A stretch of DNA of 42,145 nucleotides from Silene noctiflora (Eukaryota; Streptophyta; Magnoliopsida; Caryophyllales; Caryophyllaceae): NCBI GenBank assembly GCA_009801015.1, contig VHZZ01001299.1:86270-128414 (forward strand). Reading direction: 5' to 3'. Every line of letters begins with the position of its first letter. Position 1 is the stretch's first letter. Below, piece by piece: positions 24,323-34,431 of the stretch. Position numbers and translations under genes: made by a program. The notes beneath the pieces were generated by a model that saw only the letters and a program-made list of their open reading frames with translations, made no database searches and had not been told where the DNA came from.

Positions 24323-26027
24323 ATGAAGGAAGCTCAAACTCCTCGTAAAAACCTCTCGCATGGCCGCTCAAAGGATTCTCCATCAATTAAATCGTCGATT
24401 TCTGTTAATTCGAAGAAAAATCACAACGTGATCATCGTTTTCTTCTAAACCTAATTTTATTTTGTTTTATCGCATTTTCAATTTATCTCAATTAAATTAT
24501 CATCTCAATTGTTTGTTTAGATTGCGAAGAAGAGCTTGAATGCTGAATTCTCATCACTTCCGGAAGATGCGATCACTGATTCCGTTACTGAATCCTTCAA
24601 TTTCTCTCCTGTTTCTGAGAATTTGAGCGATAACAATATCAATCTCAATGCAGAATCAATCGACGTAAAAACTCGCTTTCAATTTCGTTATTTTTCTTGC
24701 AGTAGAATTGCGTAAATTGTTTAGAATCAGCATTTAGTAGGAATTTTCATATCTTTTGTGAGTTTAAAGAGTTTTTTTGTGTTTGATCGATTAATTAGTC
24801 CGATTCTTTTTGTCAGTCGAGTTTGAATGTTTGTTGAATGTTGATAAATTACTTAATTTGAGCATTTGGTCGGAATATTAAGTTTGAATGTTTGTTTAAT
24901 GTTGAAGAATTACTTAATTTGAGCATTTAGTCGGAATTTTCGTAACTTTTATGAGTTTAAAGAGTTGTTTTGTGTTTGATCGATTTATTAATTCGATTTT
25001 ATATTCTGTCGAGTTTGAATGTTCGTTGAATGTTGATGAAGTACTTAATTTGAGCATTTAGTAGGAATTTTCCTATCTTTTGTGAATGTAGAGAGTTGTT
25101 TTAAGTTTGATCGATCAATTAGTTCAATTTTATTATTATGGAGTTTGAATGTCTATTGAATGTTGATGAATTTCTGAATTAGTCGGAATTTTCATAACTA
25201 CTATGAATTTAGAGAGTTGTTTTGCTTAATATAGTTCAGTTTTATTGTTAGTGGAGTTTGAATGCTTAGTTGAATGTTCATGAATTACTTAATTTGTTTA
25301 ATTTGAGCATTTAATCGAAATTTTTGGATCTTTTGTGAATTTCAAAGTTGTTTTGCGTTTGATTGCTTGATACAGTATAGTTCAATTTTATTATTAGTCG
25401 AGTTTGAATGCTTGTTGAATGTTGATGAATTGAATTAAGCTCCTTCGCGATAGCTGTTATGCTAGATCGAAGACTGTCAAAGATTATTCACGAATTTAAT
25501 TAAGATTCAATGTCTTAGTGCAACAAATCGACAACTTTTTGAATAAATTTATGCTCACCTGATTTTTTCTAATCACGTATTTCGACATTATGTAGACTTT
25601 TGAGTGCTTCTTCGCTGGAGAAGAGGCGTTAACATCATCAGATTCTTCAGCTTCATCTAAAATCACAACCGTCAATGATGACATACCGATCAACAGCCAT
25701 ACTCATGGTAGAGTCATCATATCTGAAGGCAATGTAGAGGCAGACATGGTGGCGAATCTTCTGAAGCAAGCTAAAGTTGAAATTTTGAGCTCCAATGATG
25801 TTTCTCCTGGTTCAAAGAAGCTTCTAGATTCTTTAATTGAAGTATCTGTGAAACAGTTCTGTGCTTTGCCTGAGGAAAAGGATCCTGTCACTGTGCTGAT
25901 TTCAGAGAAAACTCGAGTACTCGTCTTCTGCCTGGCTGTGTGGTTGATTACTATGATGATAATTCTGATTGTTTTCAGCAGACTGCGTGGTCGAGACACC
26001 TCGTCTTTCTATCTGCCACCTACCTGA
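24323..26027 (+). CDS. Tail-anchored protein with KASH-like C terminus, 3 exons
   Basis: Exons 24323-24427, 24521-24664 and 25596-26027 are all in phase 0 and give 226 residues. The N-terminal two thirds is Ser/Lys/Asn-rich with no recognised domain (starts MKEAQTPRKN). A short conserved-looking helical segment, MVANLLKQAKVEILSSNDV, begins near residue 134. Residues about 191-210 (VLVFCLAVWLITMMIILIVF) form one membrane span, followed by a 16-residue tail SRLRGRDTSSFYLPPT at the very end. A single C-terminal span plus a short tail ending in a Pro-Pro-Thr type motif is the layout of plant KASH proteins, which bind SUN proteins in the nuclear envelope (SINE and WIP families). The small size fits SINE3/SINE4-like members. 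The family assignment is inferred from the architecture. A generic ER tail-anchored protein is the alternative. The exon 1 donor could also be at 24437. Confidence 0.72.
24725..25435. repeat. Five to six degenerate tandem copies in KASH-like intron 2
   Basis: A unit of roughly 100-150 bp repeats along the 931-bp intron. Shared words are GAGTTTGAATG(T/C)TTGTTGAATGTTGATGAATTAC, in shorter pieces, then TTAATTTGAGCATTTAGTCGGAATTTTC, AGAGTTGTTTTG and GTTTGATCGAT. Copies have diverged by substitutions and partial deletions. Confidence 0.85.
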
Positions 26028-26907
26028 GACATCGACTTCTGACTCCTCTAAATCCGACAGTTCTTCCTAGCCTCTAATTTCTATTAACCGTATTCTGAAT
26101 GCTTCAGCAGAATGTTTGTACCTCGTGCATTGTCTGTCGACTGTGGTGTGAATTGTCGATATGGTGTAGTAAATCCGTAATTGACCTCTCATTCTGTGTT
26201 ACTGTCAAGCTGATATGCAAGACTGGTGTTAATTTCATCAGATGATGATGATGAACCAAGTGAATAAGATCTCAAACTTACATGTGATATTATCGTTCTA
26301 GAGCGATTTTTACGACCTGTTATCTTTCTGTTACCCTGAAACTGAGACGAATTGATCTAAACTGATGACGAACGACAAATCAGAAACACATGGGTTAGGT
26401 TTATACCCATTCTACGCATACATCATACATTTACCTGTGCTACTTACCATTCCGTTTCCCTTGACTATTTCCTCTAGATTAGAACTACTATCCTATGATT
26501 CCTATCAAACACATAACATGGCATCGTCACACTTACGAAGAGAATGAGTCAACATCGTATGTTAGATGAGAATTTATCCTACAATTAATCACTAGTAAGA
26601 CGGTCTTCTACATTGTGGATGGTCGTAGACTCGTAGGTGAAAAGGTGAAAATATTAAACGGGTTAGACTAGAAAACAAATTGTGACTCGATTTTCACCAG
26701 TTGTAATTAAACAGGAGACTGTACGCGTTTCTCGAGTCTTTATTATAGCCTTGCTCTTTCGACTGGTTTCCTCCTCTGTTTCGACCTTGCAAAAAATTTA
26801 CATAAATACATTAACATATAACAATCCACATGGTTCTGCAAATAATGGTCCACAATAACTGCATGTATGCATAAGCAGTATAGAACCAGTAGTACACATT
26901 AGCTCAC
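26028..26907. other. 3' flank of the KASH-like gene and upstream region of the peroxidase gene
   Basis: The first few hundred bases are likely 3' UTR. A short open frame at 26365-26547 has no motif. An AAGACGGTCTTCTA word at 26598-26611 resembles the ends of the small MITE-like elements in the window, but no partner end is clear. No RNA gene is seen. Confidence 0.5.
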
Positions 26908-26915
26908 TATAAATA
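26908..26915 (+). promoter_or_regulatory. TATA box of the peroxidase gene
   Basis: TATAAATA lies 95 bases before the peroxidase ATG at 27010. With a start about 30 bases downstream, this leaves a leader of roughly 60-70 nt, a normal arrangement for a plant gene. Confidence 0.6.
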
Positions 26916-27009
26916 TGCTGAAGCCGAATGCCGAGAACTTCATTCTCATCAACACTTCAGCCTACAAAAGTATTGATCCTTTTCATAAGCTTATATACAA
27001 CTTACGAAA

Positions 27010-28368
<1,359 letters not shown>

Positions 28369-28533
28369 TTAATTAACTGCTTTATGGAACTCAATATCTT
28401 AAGTATTGAACTATTGATGTAAGACTATATTGAGCAATTCAACTCGAAGTACTTCATAAACCAAGAAGTGATAAATGAGACACAAGAATGATGCCTAGGG
28501 ACTAGAAAAGGTTTGTATGGGGTAAATTTTTTC

Positions 28534-28608
28534 GAAAAAATAGGTTAATATCATACACCATCACATTAACGAGAACATTAACAGATTTCATATCACCTAA
28601 GTGAAAAA
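28534..28608 (+). repeat. Dispersed repeat, copy 1 of 2
   Basis: GAAAAAATAGGTTAATAT, then CACCATCACA, TAACGAGAAC, ATTTCATATCAC and AAGTGAAAAA. The same order of words recurs in the same orientation at 41009-41100. The family is not identified. It may be a piece of a larger interspersed element. Confidence 0.7.
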
Positions 28609-28637
28609 CTTTTAAATATTTAGGATATAATATATTA

Positions 28638-28692
28638 AACTTAATTACCGAACATTTAATCAATCAAGAATGTAATGTTCGGTAATTAAAGT
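28638..28692. repeat. Inverted repeat (hairpin), stem about 17 bp
   Basis: AACTTAATTACCGAACATT on the left pairs with AATGTTCGGTAATTAAAGTT on the right across a short loop of about 18 bases. It could be a small foldback element. It lies too far from the peroxidase stop (about 270 bp) to call it a terminator. Confidence 0.7.
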
Positions 28693-29040
28693 TTTCAAAA
28701 TTTCAGTACTTTTAGTATCAAAAATAGCGTTCTTCCAGGGAATTCGGCTAAAGGAAAAAAAAATAGAAAAAAAATAGACCGTCTCTCCCAATTTTTTTTG
28801 TTTTGTTGTTAATCATTCTAATAACAAATTATAGTTTGACCACGACCTGTCTATATCTTTCATACGTTAATTTATTCATTTTTACATTCTTTATTAATAA
28901 TAGTCAATTCAAGCTCGCGATAATATTCTTTAACCATTGTTTAATGTTGCAATTAGCAAATGATTGATCATAACAGTATGTACTACGTTTATTTTTCATT
29001 GAAAATATAATGTACTCCGTAATTGATTACGTATTTGTTC

Positions 29041-29152
29041 CTTCGTCGATTAATTCTCTATTATATAAAGAGCCAAAGTCGAGAAGAAATTATTTCTTCG
29101 TCAATTAATTCTCTTTATATAATATGAAGAGCCAAAGTCGAGAAGAAATTAT
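29041..29152 (+). promoter_or_regulatory. Tandemly duplicated promoter segment of the first receptor kinase
   Basis: A unit of about 55 bp occurs at 29041-29093 and 29096-29152. Both copies read CTTCGTC(G/A)ATTAATTCTCT, then a TATATAA-type TATA box, then GAGCCAAAGTCGAGAAGAAA. The TATA boxes are at about 29062-29069 and 29116-29122. The second copy carries TATATGAAGAG, where an added ATG at 29124 is in frame with the kinase. The related gene at 34432 has a single TATATAATGAGGCAGTAGGAG region at the matching place. Confidence 0.75.
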
Positions 29153-29171
29153 AAGGCAGTCGGAGTATACA

Positions 29172-32100
29172 ATGAAAATACCCACAAGAAAATTAACATC
29201 TCAGTATTTTGAACCAAAAAAATTTATCTTCCTCATTTTCACATTGCAGTACCTTGAACACACACAATTCAGGGCGCAGCTAGGCAATGAGACCGACTAC
29301 GCTGCACTTATGGCTATCAGGAGTCAGCTAACGGATCCTCCAACCGGCATTTTCAGCTCATGGAACCATTCACGTCACCATTGTTTTTGGCAGGGAATTA
29401 CCTGTGGCCAGGAAAATAATCGGGTGATTGCGTTAGACCTGAGTTCAAGTGGTCTCATAGGCACTATATCTCCCGACATAGGAAACCTGAGTTTTCTTCA
29501 AGACGTAGATTTCTCGAACAATAGTTTGGTTGGTCGAATACCATCTGAGATTGGTCGTTTGCTCAACCTGCAAGTATTACTACTCATGCGTAACACACTT
29601 GGGGGGCAACTTCCGGCCAACTTATCGGCTTGTATTAGACTCAAATTGCTTGTTGTTCGACAAAACAAACTAGAAGGAAAACTTCCAATGGAATTGGCAG
29701 CATTGTCCAAACTCGCGTCTCTATCAGTTCCCTCGAATAATTTCACAGGACCTATTTTCAAGGTCATTGCAAACCTTACATCCTTGGAATTTATCAATTT
29801 GGCTTACAACTCTTTTACAGGAAGTATTCCAACAAGCATTGGCAAGATGCGAAACTTGACGAACCTTGTTGCCGTTGGCAACCAGCTCTCTGGTGCACTT
29901 CCAACGTCCATCTTAAACTGCTCCATGCTTACAGATATATCTGTCGGAGATAACAACTTGCATGGGGAACTTCCACCGGATATAGGCCTTAGACTTCCTC
30001 ACCTGGTAACACTGAACTTGTTTACTAATCAATTCTCTGGAGCATTTCCCAACTCAGTGTTAAACCTCACAAACTTACAGACACTCGACCTAGATACAAA
30101 CAACTTTGAAGGAAGGGTACCGCGAGATTTTGGAAACCTTCACAATCTTGTGTTCTTCGGTTTGGCAGTCAACTATTTTGAAGGTGACATCAATTTTGTA
30201 AGTACCCTTGTTAATTGTAGCAACTTGGAAATTTTCCAGGTGAGTGCAAATGAATTCACCGGAATATTGCCCGAAACTATAGCCAATCTCTCCACCAGTT
30301 TACAGATATTCTCACTTGAAGTCAATAGTATTAGAGGGAAGATTCCTGCAGGTATTACCAATCTAATGAACCTCGAGACATTAATTTTCGGAAGAAATGA
30401 AATAACAGGATACATTCCTCATGATTTAGGAAAACTCCATAACCTTGGATTCCTTGATTTTAGGTCCAACAGGCTCCAAGGCATTATTCCCGACATTTTT
30501 AAAAATTTATCTCATTTGAGTGAATTATATCTAAGTGACAACCAGTTGGAAGGGATCATACCTACAAACTTGGGGGGTTGCAAAAGCTTATCAGTGTTGA
30601 AACTATCATCCAATAACCTAAATGGAACATTAGCGGGCGAGCTCTTCAAAGGCCCAGCTATGTTTACTGCAGTAGATTTATCTAACAATCTTTTCAAAGG
30701 ATCTATACCATTAGAGATCAGCGAGCAGATAAATCTAGTAGAGTTTTATGCGTCTGCAAATAAGTTGTCGGGTGTTTTTCCAAATGGTCTAGGTGATTGC
30801 TCTACGCTTCAGATATTGGATATACATGAAAACGATTTCCGCGGATATATTCCGCCATCATTAAGCTCATTAAGCAGCCTCTTAACTGTTGATTTTTCTC
30901 GAAACAATCTTTCTGGCACAATCCCTAACTATTTCTCCAAATTTCCCCTGCAAATGCTAAACCTATCTTACAATAGTTTTGAAGGTGAAGTTCCAACTAA
31001 AGGGATCTTCGCCAACACAAGTGCAATTGCGCTTGACGGAAATAGCAAGCTCTGTGGAGGTATTCCCAAGTTGCATTTACCAAGATGCATAAAATCCAAG
31101 GAAATGAAGAACGGAAGGAGGGAGAACCGTACCCTCAAACTGATACTCCCCGTGATATGTGCATCTGTTGTGGTCCTTGTCATTGTGATATGGTTGTACC
31201 TCACTTATTATAGAAAGAAAAGGGTGCTCAATTCTTCGCACTCCATGGGGAAAGAATTCATGAAAGCGTCTTACGACATGCTACTCAGAGCAACAAATGG
31301 GTTCTCCTCAGAAAACCTGATTGGTTCTCGTAGTTTCGGGTCTGTGTTTAGAGGTAACCTAGATGGAAAGACAATTGCTGTTAAAGTACTGAATCTACAC
31401 TCTAGAGGTGCATCCAAGAGTTTCACGGCGGAGTGCAGCGCCTTGCGGAATGTTCGTCATCGAAATCTTGTAGGGATAATAACTACTTGTTCTTGCATTG
31501 ATTTTAAGAGAAATGATTTCAAAGCTCTAATATATGAGTTTATGCCCAATGGAAGTCTTGATGGCTGGATACATGGAAACGGAGCGAAAAGGCTGACTCT
31601 TGTTCAGAGGATGGATATCGCAATTGATGTAGCTCATGCACTCAGCTATCTCCATCATGATTGTGAAATTCCTATTGTGCATTGCGACCTAAAACCAAGC
31701 AATATTTTACTAGATAGGGACATGGTTGCGCGTGTTGGAGATTTTGGGCTGGCGAAATTTCTTGCTCAAACACGACATTCCAATCATAGTTCAGATGGAA
31801 TCAGGGGAACGATTGGCTACATTGCTCCAGGTAACAATAAGTCTATATGCATTAAATACATCAATTCCAACCTCACTTTCCAAAAGAAAGGACTGATCGC
31901 TGATGACTGATGTTATATTGTTTGTTGTTGTCCATGAAAAGAGTATGGCTTGGGAAGTGAACCGTCTCCCTTAAGTGATGTCTACAGCTACGGAATCTTT
32001 GTACTCGAGTTGATGACAGGAAAAAGACCAACAGATAACATCTTTCACGAAGAATTCAATCTACAAATATATGCAGAGGGCGCATTACCTGACAATGTCT

Positions 32101-32330
32101 TGCACATTGTAGACCTAAAGCTTGAAGATGATGAAATGACCGAAGAAGTCCATGACATAAGGGCAATCCAAGCCATTGCTGACCGACGAGTAGAATGCAT
32201 TAATTCTCTGATCAATGTTGGAATTTCATGCTCCAAACATTTACCACAAGATCGGATGAAGATAAGTGATGCCATAAGCACGCTTCGAGTAGCTAGAGAC
32301 AGCCTTTGCAATGCTAGACAGAGGGTGTAA
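29172..32330 (+). CDS. LRR receptor kinase, subfamily XII (Xa21/EFR/FLS2-like), copy 1
   Basis: A plasma-membrane pattern-recognition-type receptor; known members sense microbial peptides and start immune signalling. Exons 29172-31830 and 31942-32330 give 1015 residues. Order: signal peptide, N-terminal LRR cap (ETDYAALMAIRSQLTDPP, HHCFWQGITC), about 20 LRRs, membrane span near residues 655-678 followed by YYRKKR, then kinase. Kinase motifs are IAVKVLN, HCDLKPSNILL (Cys before the catalytic Asp, so non-RD), VGDFGLAKF, GTIGYIAPEYG across the intron, and SDVYSYG. The glycine loop reads IGSRSFGSVF: the middle Gly (residue about 720) is Arg. An ATG at 29124 would add 16 residues. I chose 29172 because the tandem paralogue starts at the equivalent Met. 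Confidence 0.93.
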
Positions 32331-33399
32331 TTTTCGATGCATTAAATTCATCAATTCCAGCCTCAGTACAGCATATAATATATACTGCGAAAACGATAAA
32401 AGGGGAAAATTGAATCTGAAGTTTGGTAGTAACAATGGTTATTGCAGGCACATAAGGCCGTGTGGTATCTGCAACCGCGAAAACAAGTACACGGCTTGTC
32501 GTCTCATGTAGATTACATCAAGATCATCAAAACTTAATCAGTTGGCATATTGCATGTAATTATCTATTTGGTTGTTGAACTACAATTTATGTTAATAATT
32601 TCTAATTAAATTTTGCGAGTGGATTTTTGGTGTAGGCAATGGTTTTTACTATGTTTCGAATACAGCTTAATAATTTCTTCATTAATAAAACAATGTGAAA
32701 ATCGCAATTTTAATAAAAGAAACGGCATAAGTAAGATCTACAAGAAGGAGTGAGATATAGGAAGTGCGTACTAGTGAGCCTAGCTCGTTAGGTAAGCCAT
32801 ATCTAAAAGGCGTGCCTAAAATGCACCGAGCCAACAATGCCACAATTTACGGAATTCACAGTACTAAACACAAAATTCATTCGAATCCACGCCTCAAAAA
32901 CACAAATTAATACAGAATAAAAGATTCACAACCCTAAATTCAGCTGTGCCAACTTAAACAAACATCAAACATAGCGATAATCCAAACCAATATATCGTAA
33001 ACCAACATCGACATCGACAACATTACCAAATTGAGATAAACCCAGATAATCAAGAACAAAAATCAAACTTAACAAATTAAAAGATTTAGAAGCCTTCATT
33101 CATGAAATGTTCCAAACCCATAACTACAAAACCAAGATTGAGGAAAGTAGTTACTTAAAAATCCCATTTTATGATAAATTTTTGTAAAACCGTCCTACAC
33201 AAGTACTCTGTATTATTTTTGTGTTAAGGCATAAGGGGCTACAAGATTTTGCTCGGGGGAGCTTGAACCTAAATCTCCCGAGAAATTCACCCAAGTTTTA
33301 ACCACAATAATTACTGATTTGAGACTTTGAGTAATAGGTCAAAGCTTAACAGGGAAAATAATTTGTTTGTTGGTAGTTATTGTGTAAACAGTTTTATAT
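32331..33399. other. Spacer between the two receptor kinases, left part
   Basis: Right after the stop, 32337-32366 repeats a piece of the kinase intron (TGCATTAAATTCATCAATTCC; compare 31847-31876 and 37113-37141). The shared 3' flank GGCACATAAGG(C/T)CGTGTGGTATCT resumes at 32448, as after copy 2 at 37612. The rest to 33399 is AT-rich, with a possible polyadenylation word AATAAAA near 32684, and no gene. Confidence 0.55.
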
Positions 33400-33481
33400 G
33401 TGAGACGGTCTCACTATATAAAACGATAACCCATTTAAAGCAATAAATGAACAACTTTTTTACAAAAGTGGACCGTCTCAC
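33400..33481. mobile_element. Small MITE with GTGAGACGGTC ends
   Basis: GTGAGACGGTC at 33400-33410 is an exact inverted match to GACCGTCTCAC at 33471-33481, with about 60 bp between them. Related ends occur at 7602, 9318, 27843-27930 and 26598. It is a non-coding foldback element. The target-site duplication is not clear. Confidence 0.6.
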
Positions 33482-33714
33482 CACGACTGAACATTACTTG
33501 TCATTTTGTATTTTGTAAATATTCTTAACATTGTTTAATAAAAACCATATGTTGACCATTAGCTAAGTAAATCATTTCTCCGATTCTTTTTAAGATCGTC
33601 GTAATTTAAGACGGTTTTCATACTCGATTAAAATAAAGGAGAAACAAAAAGAGGCTGTAAAAGGATTTAACTTAAAACGGTCTTAAGCAAACCAACTGCA
33701 TTTCATTTATAGTA

Positions 33715-33900
33715 GTGTCCGTCTTGCTTAAGACGGCCACTATCCGTCTTAACCTTAAGACAGATAGTGGCCCTCTCACACACTTGCAAGTGGGACTATC
33801 CATTTTCCATCCACTTGCCTCCACACTTGCAAGTGTGTGAGAGGCAACTATCCGTCTTAAGGTTAAGACGGATAGTTGCCGTCTGAAATAAGAATTAGTG
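33715..33900 (-). mobile_element. MITE, 186 bp, Mutator-like, copy 2 with perfect 9-bp target duplication
   Basis: The same family as 1635-1831, inverted relative to it. Both subterminal palindromes (ATCCGTCTTAACCTTAAGAC type) and the central CCACTTGCAAGTGTGTGAGAG block are present. It is flanked on both sides by TTTATAGTA (33706-33714 and 33901-33909), an exact 9-bp target-site duplication that fixes the ends. It lies about 530 bp upstream of the second receptor kinase. Confidence 0.9.
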
Positions 33901-33909
33901 TTTATAGTA

Positions 33910-34238
33910 AAAGTAACTTTTTTTTTTTTTTTTGTCAATGTTCGTTAACAATGGTCAAGTCAAGCTCACAATAATGTTCATTCACTATTTTTTTGGTGAC
34001 AATTTTCATTCACTATTAATTGATAAGAAATTATACTTTGAAGTTTGAACACTATTGAGACCAATTAGTCATTTACAAAATATATTTTTTCGACAACATT
34101 ATTATGCAAACAATTTTTTCTTTAGAAAATAACAAAATAATGATACGGCAGCACCAGGACGGATGGCAGTGAAGGCGCGCGTGAGAAAGATCCGTATTAG
34201 TCTCCTTATCAACAAATACCAAGTAAAGAGAAGCTTGG
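33910..34238. other. Upstream region of the second receptor kinase
   Basis: AT-rich, with a T17 run near 33919-33935 and no gene. A GC-richer patch, CGGCAGCACCAGGACGGATGGCAG, spans 34145-34168 in pieces; no known element is recognised there. Confidence 0.5.
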
Positions 34239-34246
34239 TATATAAA
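34239..34246 (+). promoter_or_regulatory. Candidate TATA box of the second receptor kinase
   Basis: TATATAAA lies 186 bases before the ATG. A second candidate, CATATATAATG, sits at 34381-34391. It matches the position of the TATA-like word in the promoter of copy 1 but is only about 40 bases from the ATG, so which one is used is open. Confidence 0.45.
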
Positions 34247-34431
34247 CAGCAGAAGCGCTCATTAGTCTATCTCATAATAAAACCGTAAAGAAATGATCGT
34301 CACAAAAAAAGTATATTAGCTCACTACTTGCCGCAGCATAATGTACAGTAGTTGACTAACTGTTTCTTCCTCAATTTTCTCATATATAATGAGGCAGTAG
34401 GAGTATACGCATCTCAAGCACAAGAAATACA

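Larger units (their letters stand above)
28369..29040. other. Spacer between the peroxidase gene and the first receptor kinase
   Basis: Very AT-rich and without a gene. It contains a dispersed repeat (28534-28608) and an inverted repeat (28638-28692), listed separately. The word TGTACTCCGTAATTGA near 29010 is of the type frequent in Caryophyllales genomes. Confidence 0.55.

Noticed and set aside
26365-26547. 60-codon frame between the KASH-like and peroxidase genes
   Set aside because: Short, with no motif and no neighbouring regulatory signal.
29498-29797. Antisense frames opposite the LRR region, also near 30173, 35409 and 35613
   Set aside because: Shadows of the LRR coding periodicity on the other strand.
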